Source: CAVUBL01 sp963837945 (lineage in GTDB: Bacteria; Acidobacteriota; Thermoanaerobaculia; Multivoradales; DATKCC01). Taken from it: DNA of 64,000 bases. The stretch is taken from NCBI GenBank assembly GCA_963837945.1, contig CAWIQD010000001.1, positions 186,001-250,000 on the forward strand, in the 5' to 3' direction. The position numbers and the translations under genes were made by a program. The notes below the pieces were generated by a model that searched no databases, was not told the DNA's origin, and saw nothing but the letters and a program-made list of their open reading frames with translations. Positions 30,644-40,481 of this stretch are shown here, one piece after another (positions within the stretch are counted from its first letter, which is position 1; each line of letters starts with the position of its first letter).

Positions 30644-31803
30644 CAGGCGCCCCTCCCGCCGGCCGCCAGCTCCTCGACCCAGTCGGCGATCGCCGCCGCC
30701 GCCCCCGGCCGGCCGAGCTCGCGGGCCGCTCGACCCATCGCGTCCAGCTCGGCGCGATCGGCGAGGAGCTCGCCCAGGACCGGTGCGAGCGCGGCCGCGA
30801 GCCCGCGCGCGGCGCCGGGTGCGCTCTCGACGACCCGCGCCGCGCCCGCCGCCTGGAAGGCGAGGGCGTTGTCGCGCTGGTGCCCCTCGGCGAGCGCGAG
30901 CGGCACCAGCACCGCCGCGCGGCCGGCGGCGGCGATCTCGGCGAGGGTGATGGCGCCGGCGCGGGAAACGACCAGTTGCGAAGCCGCCATGGCGCCGGCG
31001 ACGTCGTCGAGGAACGGTTCGAGACGGACCGGGGCGGAGGCCTCCGCTCCGGCGTGAGGGCCGCCGCCGGCGACCGGGATTCCCGCGCTTTCGTAGGCCG
31101 CTCGGGTCTCCTCCAGGTGGGCGGCGCCGGTCTGGTGGCGCACCGCGAGCGCGCCCGGGAGCGCCGGCGCGCCGCCGAGGGCCTCCGGCACCGCGAGGTT
31201 GAGGCTCCGGGCGCCCTGGCTGCCGCCCAGGACCAGCAGCCCGAGAGGGCCGTCGCCGGCCGCGGGAGCGATCCGGAAGAACTCCTCGCGCACCGGCACA
31301 CCGGTGACCCGCGCCGGGCAGGCGAGCTCGCGGCCCGCGTCGGCGAACGCCAGCGCCGCGCCCGCCGCCCAGCGCGAGAGCCGGCGGTTGGCGAAGCCCG
31401 GCCGGGCGTTGGGCTCGACCAGCAGGGCCGGCCGGCGCGCCAGGGCGGCGCCCAGGACCGCCGGCGCCGAGGCGTAGCCGCCGGTCCCCACGACCGCGTC
31501 GACCGCCAGGCGCTTGACCAGCCGGGCGGCCGCGAGCCCCGCCACCACCAGGGTCGCGACGGCGAGCGCCTTGCCGATCGGCCCCCGCCCGGTCATCGGC
31601 CGGGAGCGCAGGGCGTGGAACTCGACCCCCCGCGCAGGCACCAGCCGCGCCTCGATGCCGCGTGCCGAGCCGGCGAAGCTCACCCGGTGCCCGCGCGCGC
31701 GAAGCTCCTCGCCCACGGCCAGGGCCGGGAACACGTGCCCGCCCGAGCCGCCGCCGGCCAGGAGCACGTGGAACCGTCGGTCGCCGCTCATCGCGTCAGC
31801 CAT
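30643..31803 (-). CDS. murG: UDP-GlcNAc--lipid I glycosyltransferase MurG
   Basis: A 386-residue GT28 glycosyltransferase making lipid II at the inner face of the membrane. The acceptor loop LAGGGSGGHVFPALAV, GTGGYASAPAV and the donor-site motifs LGGSQGARSLN and VVSRAGAITLAEI are all present. The ATG overlaps the end of ftsW by 8 bp; a second in-frame ATG 12 bp inside is equally possible because neither has a clear Shine-Dalgarno. Confidence 0.97.
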   Translation of the reverse strand: MADAMSGDRRFHVLLAGGGSGGHVFPALAVGEELRARGHRVSFAGSARGIEARLVPARGVEFHALRSRPMTGRGPIGKALAVATLVVAGLAAARLVKRLAVDAVVGTGGYASAPAVLGAALARRPALLVEPNARPGFANRRLSRWAAGAALAFADAGRELACPARVTGVPVREEFFRIAPAAGDGPLGLLVLGGSQGARSLNLAVPEALGGAPALPGALAVRHQTGAAHLEETRAAYESAGIPVAGGGPHAGAEASAPVRLEPFLDDVAGAMAASQLVVSRAGAITLAEIAAAGRAAVLVPLALAEGHQRDNALAFQAAGAARVVESAPGAARGLAAALAPVLGELLADRAELDAMGRAARELGRPGAAAAIADWVEELAAGGRGA

Positions 31804-32890
31804 GCTGCGAGACGTTGAGCAGCACGCCGCAGGCGGTCATCGAGACCACCAGCGACGAGCCGCCGTAGGAGATGAAGGGCAGCGGAATGCCCTTCGACGG
31901 GGCGAGCGCCAGGCAGACGCTGACGTGGATCAGGGCCTGGATCACCAGCAGGCCGGTGATCCCCCAGGCGAGGTAACGCCCGAACGAGTCCGGGGCCCCG
32001 GCGCCCGCCTTGACCCCGCGCCAGAGGATCACGGCGAAGAGCGCGAGCACCGCCAGGGCGCCGATCAGCCCGAGCTCCTCGCAGATGATCGAGAAGATGT
32101 AGTCCGAGTGCGGGTGGGGCAGGTAGTGGAGCTTCTGGACGCTGCCGCCCGGACCCAACCCGAAGACCCCTCCCGAGCCCACGGCGATCAGCGACTGGCG
32201 CGCCTGGAAGCCGGCGCCCAGGGGATCGCTCTCCGGGTCGAGAAAGGCGAACAACCGGCGCCGGCGGTAGTCCTCGGTGAGCACCAGGAGGACCAGCAAC
32301 GGCACCCCGACGAGGCCGGCGGTGACCAGGAAGCGCCAGGCGAGCCCGGCGAGGAAGAGCATCAGCACCACCGTCACCAGCAGCAGCACCGAGGTGCCGA
32401 AGTCGGGCTCGAGCAGCACCAGACCCACGACCACCGCGGTCGCCACCAGCACCGGCGTCAGGAGCACCTGCTGGTTGATCCGCTCCGGCTTCTTCTCGAT
32501 CTGGTAGGCGACGTACGGGATCAGGGCGAGCTTGGCGAGCTCCGCCGGCTGGATCGAGACCGGCCCGAGCCGGAACCAGCGGTGGGTGGCGGCGATCTCG
32601 GGGCCGAAGAGGACCGCCACCAGGAGGGCCACGGCGCCGCCGAGGAGGGCATAGGCGACGACCGGCCGCCTGAGGAGCCGGTAGTCGACGTGCATCGCCA
32701 CCGCCATGGCCGCGAGCCCCAGCACCGCCGCCAGGCTCTGCTTGACCACGTAGGGATTGAACCCGGGGCCGCCGTCCGCGGCGGAGCGGGCCATCGGCGC
32801 GCTCGCCGAGTACACCATCACCAGGCCGAAGGCGACGGCCAGGGTCACGGTGCCGAAGAGGGCGCGGTCAAACGCGAGCTTCTTGGCCAC
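31796..32890 (-). CDS. ftsW: SEDS glycosyltransferase FtsW
   Basis: A 364-residue polytopic protein of the SEDS family, which polymerises lipid II at the septum together with FtsI. Ten hydrophobic helices are evident. Conserved segments include WFRLGPVSIQPAELAKL, LLEPDFGTSVLLL (with the catalytic Asp of SEDS proteins) and PFISYGGSSLV. Overlaps murD by 23 bp and murG by 8 bp, indicating tight translational coupling. Confidence 0.97.
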   Translation of the reverse strand: MAKKLAFDRALFGTVTLAVAFGLVMVYSASAPMARSAADGGPGFNPYVVKQSLAAVLGLAAMAVAMHVDYRLLRRPVVAYALLGGAVALLVAVLFGPEIAATHRWFRLGPVSIQPAELAKLALIPYVAYQIEKKPERINQQVLLTPVLVATAVVVGLVLLEPDFGTSVLLLVTVVLMLFLAGLAWRFLVTAGLVGVPLLVLLVLTEDYRRRRLFAFLDPESDPLGAGFQARQSLIAVGSGGVFGLGPGGSVQKLHYLPHPHSDYIFSIICEELGLIGALAVLALFAVILWRGVKAGAGAPDSFGRYLAWGITGLLVIQALIHVSVCLALAPSKGIPLPFISYGGSSLVVSMTACGVLLNVSQHG

Positions 32891-34325
32891 GCGCCCCTCC
32901 CCCGACGATCGCGCGCACGAGCCGCTGGAACTCGTCGCCGCGGTGGTTGAAGTCCCGGAACTGGTCGAAGCTGGCGCAGGCCGGCGAAAGGAGCACCGAC
33001 TCGCCGGGCCGGGCGCGGAGCGCCGCCTCGGCGACCGCCCGGTCGAGCGTCCCGGCCCGCACGACCGGCGCCGAGCCGGCGAGGGCGTTCTCGAGCTCGC
33101 CCGCGGCCTCGCCGATCAGGTAGACGTGGACCGCCTTGGCGCGCACCGCCGGCGCCAGCACCTCGAAGCCGGCCCCCTTGGCGCGACCGCCCAGGATCAG
33201 GTGGACCGAGCCCGCCGGGAAGCCTTCCAGGCAGCCGAGGACGGCGGCCGGATTGGTCCCCTTCGAGTCGTCGTACCAGACCACGCCTCGCGCCTCGATC
33301 ACCCGCTGCATGCGATGGGCGAGGCCGCGGAAGCCGGCGAGGGCGGCCCGGTAGGCCTCCGGGCCGGTGCCCAGGGCGCGCGCCAGGAGCGCCGCGGCCA
33401 TGGCGTTGGCGAGGTTGTGGGCGCCCGGCAAGGGCGAGTCGGAGACCCGGAAGAGCTCGACCGTCTCGCCGTCGGGATCCCGCTCGACCACCCGGTCGCC
33501 ATCGAGGAAGCAGCCGTCCTCGACCGGGCCGAGCCGCGAGAAGAGCCTCCGTCGGGCGGCCACCTCGGTCTCCCGGGACGGCGGGTCGTCGGCGTTGAGC
33601 ACCGCCACGTCGTGGGCGGTCTGGTGCTCGAAGATCCGGCGCTTGGCGGCCGTGTAGGCCTCGAGCCCGCCGTGGCGGTCGAGGTGGTCCGCGGCGACGT
33701 TGAGCAGCGCGGCGGCGTGCGGGCGGAAGCGGTGGACGGCGGCGAGCTGGAAGCTCGACAGCTCGACCACGAACACTCGGGAGGGTCGCGCGCCGCCGCC
33801 GGCGTAGCGCTGGCCGGTGGCCGCGAGGTCGGCCTCTTCGGGATCGATCTGGGCCGACAACGGCGGTCCGAAGTTGCCGCACACCGCGACCTCGAAGCCG
33901 GCCTCGCGCAGCATGGCGCCGGCGAGCGCGGTCGTGGTGCTCTTGCCGTTCGAGCCGGTCACCGCCACCACCGGGCCGTCGAGGTAGGGGAAGGCGAGCT
34001 CGACCTCCGCCAGGACCGGCACGCCGCGCCGCCGAGCGTCGGCCAGGAGCGGCCTCTCGAGCGGCACGCCGGGGGAGACGACGACCGCGTCGACGCCCGC
34101 GGGCAGGGTCGCCGGCTCGCCGCCAGGGAGGAGCCCGAACCCCTCCTTCCCGGCCAGCTCGCCGAGCGCGAGCTCGCCGGCCGGCCGGGCGTCGACCCCG
34201 ATCACCTCCGCCCCCAGACCGAGGAGCAGCCGGCTCGCCGCGCGGCCCGAGGCGCCCAGCCCGTAGACCAGGACGATCCGCCACTCGCCCTCCCCGCGGT
34301 CACTCCATGGGCTCCGCATGCTCAT
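32868..34325 (-). CDS. murD: UDP-MurNAc-L-alanine--D-glutamate ligase MurD
   Basis: A 485-residue Mur ligase that adds D-Glu. N-terminal VYGLGASGRAASRLLLG, ATP loop VTGSNGKSTTTALAG near residue 120, FVVELSSFQL, NVAADHLDRH and DDSKGTNPAAV motifs are present. The ATG overlaps the mraY stop as ATGA. The first 14 residues before the Rossmann strand are not conserved in most MurD proteins, so a later start remains possible. Confidence 0.97.
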   Translation of the reverse strand: MSMRSPWSDRGEGEWRIVLVYGLGASGRAASRLLLGLGAEVIGVDARPAGELALGELAGKEGFGLLPGGEPATLPAGVDAVVVSPGVPLERPLLADARRRGVPVLAEVELAFPYLDGPVVAVTGSNGKSTTTALAGAMLREAGFEVAVCGNFGPPLSAQIDPEEADLAATGQRYAGGGARPSRVFVVELSSFQLAAVHRFRPHAAALLNVAADHLDRHGGLEAYTAAKRRIFEHQTAHDVAVLNADDPPSRETEVAARRRLFSRLGPVEDGCFLDGDRVVERDPDGETVELFRVSDSPLPGAHNLANAMAAALLARALGTGPEAYRAALAGFRGLAHRMQRVIEARGVVWYDDSKGTNPAAVLGCLEGFPAGSVHLILGGRAKGAGFEVLAPAVRAKAVHVYLIGEAAGELENALAGSAPVVRAGTLDRAVAEAALRARPGESVLLSPACASFDQFRDFNHRGDEFQRLVRAIVGGGARGQEARV

Positions 34326-35398
34326 CGCAACTTGAGGGTCGAGAGCGACACGAGGGCGAAGAGGATCGACAGGATCCAGAACCGGACGATCACCTTGGAC
34401 TCGGCCCAGCCGGCGAGCTCGAAGTGGTGGTGGAGCGGCGCCATGCGGAAGACCCGGCGGCCGGTGAGCTTGAACGACGCCACCTGCAGGATCACCGAGA
34501 CCGCCTCGAGGACGAACAGGCCGCCCACCAGGACCAGCAGGATCTCCTGCTTGGCGAGCAGCGCCACGACGCCGATGGCGGCGCCCAGCGAGAGCGAGCC
34601 GACGTCGCCCATGAACACCTCGGCCGGGTGGGCGTTGAACCAGAGAAAGCCCAGGCTCGCCCCGACCAGGGCGGCGCAGAACACGGTCACCTCGCCGACG
34701 CCCGGGATCAGCTCGACCTGCAGGTAGCCGCCGAGGACGGCGTTGCCCGCCAGGTAGGTGAAGACCGCATAGGTGGCGGCGGCGACCACGGTGGCGCCGA
34801 TCGCCAGCCCGTCGAGGCCGTCGGTCAGGTTGACCGCGTTCGAGGTCCCCACCAGCACCAGGACGGCGAAGGGCACGTAGAGGACGCCCAGGGTGAGGGC
34901 CAGGTGCTTGAAGAACGGGAAGACGAGGGTGCTGTTGAAATCCGGGAGCTGGTAGAGGACCAGGCCGGTGACCGCCCCCGCCGCCACCTGGAGGCCGAGC
35001 TTCGAGCGCGCCGAGAGCCCGCGGTTGTGACGCCGGCGGATCTTCAGGAAGTCGTCCAGGAAGCCGATCAGGCCGTAGGTCAGGGTGACCCCGACCGCCA
35101 GCCAGACGTAGGTGTTCGTGAGGTCGGCCCAGAGCAGGGTGGGCACGAGCAGGGCGAAGAGGATCAGCAGCCCCCCCATGGTCGGGGTGCCCGCCTTCCC
35201 GCGGTGGCTCTCGGGCCCCTCCTCTCGGATCGCCTGGCCGAGCTGGTTGCGGCGCAACATGCGGATGAAGCCCGGCCCCAGGACCATCGAGAGGAGCAGC
35301 GCCGTCACCGCCGCGCCCGCCGCCCGGAAGGTGATGTAGCGGAAGACGTTGAACGGCGTGAAGAGGTCGCGCAGCGGGTAGAGGAGGTGGTAGAGCAT
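34322..35398 (-). CDS. mraY: Phospho-MurNAc-pentapeptide transferase MraY
   Basis: A 358-residue polytopic enzyme that makes lipid I from UDP-MurNAc-pentapeptide and undecaprenyl phosphate. Ten hydrophobic helices; signatures GKAGTPTMGGLLIL, FLDDFLKI, NAVNLTDGLDGLA, FMGDVGSLSLG and PLHHHFE are intact. The ATG overlaps the murF stop by one base (TGATG). The end overlaps murD by four bases. Confidence 0.98.
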   Translation of the reverse strand: MLYHLLYPLRDLFTPFNVFRYITFRAAGAAVTALLLSMVLGPGFIRMLRRNQLGQAIREEGPESHRGKAGTPTMGGLLILFALLVPTLLWADLTNTYVWLAVGVTLTYGLIGFLDDFLKIRRRHNRGLSARSKLGLQVAAGAVTGLVLYQLPDFNSTLVFPFFKHLALTLGVLYVPFAVLVLVGTSNAVNLTDGLDGLAIGATVVAAATYAVFTYLAGNAVLGGYLQVELIPGVGEVTVFCAALVGASLGFLWFNAHPAEVFMGDVGSLSLGAAIGVVALLAKQEILLVLVGGLFVLEAVSVILQVASFKLTGRRVFRMAPLHHHFELAGWAESKVIVRFWILSILFALVSLSTLKLR

Positions 35399-36858
35399 CA
35401 GCCGGCCTCCTCCACCGGGGACGCCAGGAGCGCCTCGACCACGCGCTCGAGCCCGACTCCGCGCGAGCCCTTGACCAGCACCAGGTCGCCCGGCCCGACC
35501 TGCTCGGCGGCCCAGCGTGCCGCCGCTCCGGCGTCGGGCAACCAGACGGCCTCGACCCCCGCCTCCCGGGCGCCGGCGACCAGCTCGCGCGCGAGCTCGC
35601 CGACGCCGGCGAGCGGCGCAAAGCCCAGGCGTGCGGCGGTCCCGCCGGCCTCGCGATGGAACCGCGGCCCGTCCGGGCCGAGCTCGAGCATGTCGCCCAG
35701 CACCGCGACGCGGCGGCGGGAGCCGGCGGCCGCGGCCAGCTCGGCGGCGCTCGCCAGGGCCTCGGCCAGGGCCTCGGGGTTCGAGTTGTAGGCGTCGTCG
35801 ACCAGGGTGACGCCGCCGGCGAGCCGGTGCACGGCTCCGCGGTGGCTGCCCGGCGCCACGCCGGCGAGCGCCGCCCGGACGTCGGCGAGGCCGACTCCCA
35901 GCACCCAGGCGGCGGCCGCCGCCGCCAGGGCATTGGCGACGTTGTAGCGGCCATGGAGCGGCAGCTCGACCTCTCCGGCCTCGGCTCCTGGCATGCCCGG
36001 CCGGCCGAGCTCGAGGAAGAAGCGGGTCCCCAGCCCGCCGCGTCCGGCGCCCTCCGACGGCCGCACCTCCCGGGCTCGAACCTCGATCTCCGGGGCGTCG
36101 CCGAGTCCGAACCAGACCAGCCGGTTGGCGGAGCCGCGGTCGGAGGCCGCCCAGCGCCGGGCGACGCGGGTGACCTGCGGGTCGTCCCGGTTGGCGACGG
36201 CGAACCCGGTGCGCGACAGCCCCTCGAAGATCTCGGCCTTGGCCTCGGCGATGGCCGCCAGGTCGGCGAAGTTCTCGAGGTGCACCGCCCGCACGTTGGT
36301 CAGCACCACGCCGTCCGGCCGGGCGAGCGCGCTCACCCCGCCGAGCTCGCCGGGCAGCGACATCCCCATCTCGGCGACCATCACCTCGGCGTCGTCGGGG
36401 ATCGACAGGAAGGAGACCGGGAAGCCGTACAGGTTGTTGAGGTTCCCCGGGCTGCGCGCGGTCCGGAAGCGGCGGGCGAGCATGGCCGCGAGGAGCTCCT
36501 TGGTCGTCGTCTTGCCCGCCGAGCCGGTGATCCCCACCAGCACCTCGGGGAGCTGCCGGCGCAGGCTGCGGGTCAGATCGTGCAGGCCGCGGTAGGTGTC
36601 GGAGACCCGGATCAGGGCGCCGGCCGCACCCCGCTCGAGGTCGTCGCGATGGACGACGGCGCCCGCCGCGCCCCGCTCGAGGGCGTCGGCCACGAAGCGG
36701 TGGCCGTCGGTGGCGGCGCCGGCGAGGGCGAAGAAGAGCTCGCCGCCGGCGACCCGGCGCGAGTCGATCGCCACGCCGGACCACGCGGCCGAACGGTCGC
36801 CCGCGATCACTTCGCCCCCCATGGCGCTCGCCGCCTCATCGATTCGCCGTCTGACCAA
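35398..36858 (-). CDS. murF: UDP-MurNAc-tripeptide--D-Ala-D-Ala ligase MurF
   Basis: A 486-residue Mur ligase that adds the D-Ala-D-Ala dipeptide. The N-terminal domain includes VAIDSRRVAGGELFFALAG, the P-loop is GITGSAGKTTTKELL near residue 113, and LPLHGRYNVANALAAAA and DDAYNSNPEAL are conserved. A TTG start is proposed because GGAGGAG lies five bases before it and the first Met in frame would remove part of the conserved N-terminus. Overlaps murE by 23 bp. Confidence 0.97.
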   Translation of the reverse strand: MVRRRIDEAASAMGGEVIAGDRSAAWSGVAIDSRRVAGGELFFALAGAATDGHRFVADALERGAAGAVVHRDDLERGAAGALIRVSDTYRGLHDLTRSLRRQLPEVLVGITGSAGKTTTKELLAAMLARRFRTARSPGNLNNLYGFPVSFLSIPDDAEVMVAEMGMSLPGELGGVSALARPDGVVLTNVRAVHLENFADLAAIAEAKAEIFEGLSRTGFAVANRDDPQVTRVARRWAASDRGSANRLVWFGLGDAPEIEVRAREVRPSEGAGRGGLGTRFFLELGRPGMPGAEAGEVELPLHGRYNVANALAAAAAAWVLGVGLADVRAALAGVAPGSHRGAVHRLAGGVTLVDDAYNSNPEALAEALASAAELAAAAGSRRRVAVLGDMLELGPDGPRFHREAGGTAARLGFAPLAGVGELARELVAGAREAGVEAVWLPDAGAAARWAAEQVGPGDLVLVKGSRGVGLERVVEALLASPVEEAG

Positions 36859-38347
36859 ACCGCTCCTCCAGCGCGCTCTCCAGCTCCTGGCGGTCGGAGA
36901 ACGGGAGCTTCTGGTCGCCGATCTCCTGCACCTGTTCGTGGCCCTTGCCGGCGACCAGGACGGCGTCGTCCGGTCCCGCCACCGCGATCGCCCGGCGGAT
37001 CGCCTCCCGGCGGTCGGGGACGATCCGGTACTCGGTGTTGCCCGCCTCCTTGAGCCCCTCCTCGACCGCCTGGATGATCTCCAGCGGGTCCTCGCCCCGC
37101 GGGTTGTCGGAGGTCAGGATCGGCAGCGCCGCCAGCTCGCCGACGACCCGGCCCATCGGCGCCCGCTTGCTCCGGTCGCGATCGCCGCCGGCGCCGAAGA
37201 TGACGATCAGCCGCCGCCCGGAGAGCTCGGTGACCGAGGAGAGGGCCGACTCGAGGGCGGCCGGCGTGTGGGCGTAGTCGACGTAGACCGGGAACGGCTG
37301 CCCACAGTCGACCGGCTCGAGACGGCCCGGGATCGGCCCGCATCCGGCGACCCCCGAGGCGATCGCCCGATGCTCGAGCCCGAGGGCCTCGCCGGCCGCG
37401 ATCGCGGCCAGCAGGTTGGCGAGGTTGTAGCGGCCGAGGAGCGGCGAGCGGACCTCGAGGTCGCCGCGCGGCGTCTCGACCGTGGCGCGGATGCCCCCTT
37501 CGTCGAGGCGCTCCCGGCGCGGCCGGACCGTGCCGGCGTCGCCGAAGCTCAGGGCGTCCGGCAGCTCGTCGGCCAGGCGCCGGCCGAACGGGTCGTCGGC
37601 GTTGACCACCGCCCGGCCGCCGGGCTTGAGCAGGTCGAACAGCCGGCGCTTGGCGGCGAAGTAGCTCGCGAAGTCCCGGTGGTAGTCGAAGTGGTCCTGG
37701 GTCAGGTTGGTGAACGCCGCGACGTCGAAGGCGAGGCCCGAGAGCCGCTCGAGGGCGAGGGCGTGGGACGAGGCTTCCATCGACGCCGCCTCCGCCCCCT
37801 GGTCGCGCCAGCGCCGCAGCAAGCGCAGGGTCTCCGGGGCCTCCGGCGTGGTCCGGCTGGCGGCGAAGGAGTCGCCCCGGAAGCCGTAGCCGAGCGTGCC
37901 GAGCAGGGCGGTCGGGTGGCCCGCCGCCTCGAGGATCGCCGCCACCAGGGTCGCCACCGTCGACTTGCCGTTGGTGCCGGTGACCGCCGCCATCACCAGC
38001 TCGCGCTCCGGATGGCCGAGGAGGCGCGCCGCCAGCGGCCCGGCCAGGGCTCGCGGGTCGTCGGCGATCCGCCAGGGCACCGGAGGGGCGCCGGTCCCCA
38101 CCCAGGGCGCGGGCGGCTCTCCGGGGGCCGCGAGCACCGCGACCGCGCCGGCCGCGACCGCCTGGCCGGCGAATCGCCGGCCGTCGAACCGCTCGCCCGG
38201 GACCGCGACGAAGAGGTCACCGGGCTCGATCCGGCGCGAGTCGATGCCGACCCCGGTGACCTCGGGGTCGGCCTCGGAATCGGCGCTCGCCGCCGCGCCC
38301 GGGGCGACGCGCACGGGGAGCCCCGCGGTGAGCTCGGAGAGCCGCAT
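36836..38347 (-). CDS. murE: UDP-MurNAc-L-Ala-D-Glu--diaminopimelate ligase MurE
   Basis: A 503-residue Mur ligase. ATP loop AVTGTNGKSTVATLVA near residue 120, ASSHALALERL, NLTQDHFDYH and VDYAHTPAALE are intact. The substrate loop reads SDNPRGEDP: DNPR is the hallmark of meso-diaminopimelate-adding enzymes, so the peptidoglycan is predicted to be DAP type, as in Gram-negative bacteria. The ATG lies two bases after the ftsI stop. Confidence 0.97.
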   Translation of the reverse strand: MRLSELTAGLPVRVAPGAAASADSEADPEVTGVGIDSRRIEPGDLFVAVPGERFDGRRFAGQAVAAGAVAVLAAPGEPPAPWVGTGAPPVPWRIADDPRALAGPLAARLLGHPERELVMAAVTGTNGKSTVATLVAAILEAAGHPTALLGTLGYGFRGDSFAASRTTPEAPETLRLLRRWRDQGAEAASMEASSHALALERLSGLAFDVAAFTNLTQDHFDYHRDFASYFAAKRRLFDLLKPGGRAVVNADDPFGRRLADELPDALSFGDAGTVRPRRERLDEGGIRATVETPRGDLEVRSPLLGRYNLANLLAAIAAGEALGLEHRAIASGVAGCGPIPGRLEPVDCGQPFPVYVDYAHTPAALESALSSVTELSGRRLIVIFGAGGDRDRSKRAPMGRVVGELAALPILTSDNPRGEDPLEIIQAVEEGLKEAGNTEYRIVPDRREAIRRAIAVAGPDDAVLVAGKGHEQVQEIGDQKLPFSDRQELESALEERFGQTANR

Positions 38348-38349
38348 GC

Positions 38350-40098
38350 TCAGCCCTCGCCTCCCGCGCCCCGGGTGTCGCCGGCGGGGTACGAGGTCAG
38401 CGCCGGCGTACCGATGGCGGCCGGCGGCGGCTCCGCCGTCTCCGGCCGCACGCCCAGGTAGGGCAGGACGCGCGCGACGATCGCCGAGAAGACCGGCGCC
38501 GCCACCAGCCCGCCCGAGGTGATTCCCGCCCGCGGCTCGTCGATCGCCACCAGCCCGGCGAGGACCGGCTTCCTGGCCGGCGCGAAGCCGATGAAGTTGG
38601 CCACGAAGCGGGTCTGCGAGTAGTGCCCGTCGATCACCTTCTGGGCGGTGCCGGTCTTGCCCGCCAGCCGGTAGCCGGGGATCGCCGCGCTGTGCGCCGT
38701 GCCGCCGGGCTCGAAGACCGCTTCGAGCATGCGCTCGAGCTGCAGGGCGGTCGACGGCGAGATCGCCCGGCGCACCTCGACCGGTTGGGTGTGCTCGATC
38801 CCGGCGTCCCCGGCCACCGCCTGGACCACGAAGGGGCGGTGCAGCCGGCCGCCGTCGGCGATCGCCGCCGCCGCCGCCGCGAGCTGGATCGGGGTGACCG
38901 CGATCCCCTGGCCGAAGGACACGTAGGCGGTGGTGATCGGCTGCCACGCCGCCACGTCGCGCACCGCTCCGCCGCTTTCGCCGGGCAGGTCGACGCCGCT
39001 GCGCTCGCCGAAGCCCAGAGCGCGGATCATCCGGTAGAGCCGCTCCGGGCCGACCTGGAGGCCGATCTTGATCGCGCCGACGTTCGACGAGTGGGCGAGC
39101 ACCTCTCGAAAGGTGAGCAGGCCGTAGGGGTGGTGGTCCGAGATGTGGGTGCCGAAGAGCGTGATCCCGCCCATCTGGCAGTCGAAGACGTCGGACGGGT
39201 CGACCAGGTTGGCGTCGAGGGCGGCCGCCGCGGTGACCACCTTGAAGGTCGAGCCGGGCTCGTAGACGTCGGTCACCGGCCGGATCCGCTGGAGCTCCGG
39301 GTGCTCGAGCGCCCGGTTGGCGTCGTAGGACGGGTAGGTGGCCATGGCGACCACCGCGCCGGTCGCGGGCTCGAGGAAGATCGCCCAGCCGCCCTTGGCC
39401 CGGTTGGCCTCGACGGCGCGGCCGAGCTCCTGCTCGACGACGTGCTGGATCGAGGCGTCGAGGGTCAAGTAGAGGTCCCGCCCCGGCGTCGCCTCGGCGA
39501 ACGAGAGGTCGGGGAAGGCGAGCCGGCTGTCGTCCCGGTTGTCCCGGATGACCGGCCGCTCGGCGCCGCGTCCGGCGACCACGTCGTCGTAGCGGTACTC
39601 GAGGCCGCCCAGGCCCTCGTCGTCGGTGCCGACGTAGCCGAGCAGGGGCGCGGCCAGGTCGCGCATCGGGTAGTAGCGCTTGCTCTCCTCGACGAAGCCC
39701 AGGCCGGGCAGGTCGAGGGCGCGCACCGCGTCGGCCACCGGCGGGTCGAGCTTGCGGTCGATCCAGACCCAGTCGCGCCCCGGGGCCAGCCGCTCCTCGA
39801 CGGTGGCGGCGTCGGTGCCCAGGACCGGGGCCAGGGCACGGGCGGCGGCCTTCGGGTCCCCGATCTTCTTGGGCAGGGCGTAGAGCGAGTCGACCGGCAC
39901 CGAAACCGCCAGCTCGCGGCCCCGCGCGTCGTAGATCGCGCCCCGCGGCGGGTCGAGCTCGATCACCCGCAGCTGCTGGTTCGACGCCCGCTCGCGGTAG
40001 ACGTCGTGGTCGCGCACCTGGAGCTGCGCCAGCCGGGCCGCCACCAGGGCGAACCAGACGCCGCAGACGACCAGGACGAGGGCGACCCTCCGATTCAT
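38350..40098 (-). CDS. ftsI: Septal penicillin-binding protein FtsI (PBP3)
   Basis: A 582-residue class B penicillin-binding protein. One N-terminal membrane helix (VALVLVVCGVWFALVAARLA) is followed by the pedestal domain with PPRGAIYDARGRELAVS, and a transpeptidase domain with GSTFKVV (SxxK), SSN and KTGTAQK. It crosslinks septal peptidoglycan with FtsW. No PASTA domain is present. The ATG overlaps the ftsL stop by four bases (ATGA). The C-terminal tail is Pro/Gly-rich and poorly conserved. Confidence 0.97.
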   Translation of the reverse strand: MNRRVALVLVVCGVWFALVAARLAQLQVRDHDVYRERASNQQLRVIELDPPRGAIYDARGRELAVSVPVDSLYALPKKIGDPKAAARALAPVLGTDAATVEERLAPGRDWVWIDRKLDPPVADAVRALDLPGLGFVEESKRYYPMRDLAAPLLGYVGTDDEGLGGLEYRYDDVVAGRGAERPVIRDNRDDSRLAFPDLSFAEATPGRDLYLTLDASIQHVVEQELGRAVEANRAKGGWAIFLEPATGAVVAMATYPSYDANRALEHPELQRIRPVTDVYEPGSTFKVVTAAAALDANLVDPSDVFDCQMGGITLFGTHISDHHPYGLLTFREVLAHSSNVGAIKIGLQVGPERLYRMIRALGFGERSGVDLPGESGGAVRDVAAWQPITTAYVSFGQGIAVTPIQLAAAAAAIADGGRLHRPFVVQAVAGDAGIEHTQPVEVRRAISPSTALQLERMLEAVFEPGGTAHSAAIPGYRLAGKTGTAQKVIDGHYSQTRFVANFIGFAPARKPVLAGLVAIDEPRAGITSGGLVAAPVFSAIVARVLPYLGVRPETAEPPPAAIGTPALTSYPAGDTRGAGGEG

Positions 40099-40481
40099 CG
40101 GATCGCCCCCTTCCCACCCTGGGCTTCGGGCTTCGGCGTCTCGAGGTCCTCTGCGAAGACCAGCTGGCTGAGGGCCGGCGGGTGCATGGCGAGCTCGCCG
40201 GCGGCCCGCTCCTCGATCACCTCGGGGCTCGCCAGGTAGGCGGCCTCGAGGCGCAGCCGGCTCTCGTCGCGCCCGAGCTCGTGGAGGCGCAGCTCCAGCT
40301 CCTCGATCCGGTAGCCGGAGTCGAGGACCTGGAGATGGATCCAGGTGAAGGCGCCGAGCGCCAGCGCCACCGGCACGAGGATCAGCAGGACCTTCGCCAG
40401 GTCGCGCAGGCGGCGGCGATCACGCTCGCGCACGAGGTACTCGTTGGCCACCGGGCGGTGGACCGTGTACGCGCTCCTCAC
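40095..40481 (-). CDS. ftsL: Divisome protein FtsL-like
   Basis: A 128-residue bitopic protein. A basic cytoplasmic tail, a single membrane helix (VLLILVPVALALGAFTWI) and a periplasmic coiled coil (RIEELELRLHELGRDESRLRLE) make the FtsL/FtsB form. Sequence alone does not separate FtsL from FtsB; position between rsmH and ftsI identifies it as ftsL, and an FtsB-like gene sits beside eno. GTG start overlapping the rsmH stop (GTGA). It ends in a short Pro/Lys tail. Confidence 0.88.
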   Translation of the reverse strand: MRSAYTVHRPVANEYLVRERDRRRLRDLAKVLLILVPVALALGAFTWIHLQVLDSGYRIEELELRLHELGRDESRLRLEAAYLASPEVIEERAAGELAMHPPALSQLVFAEDLETPKPEAQGGKGAIR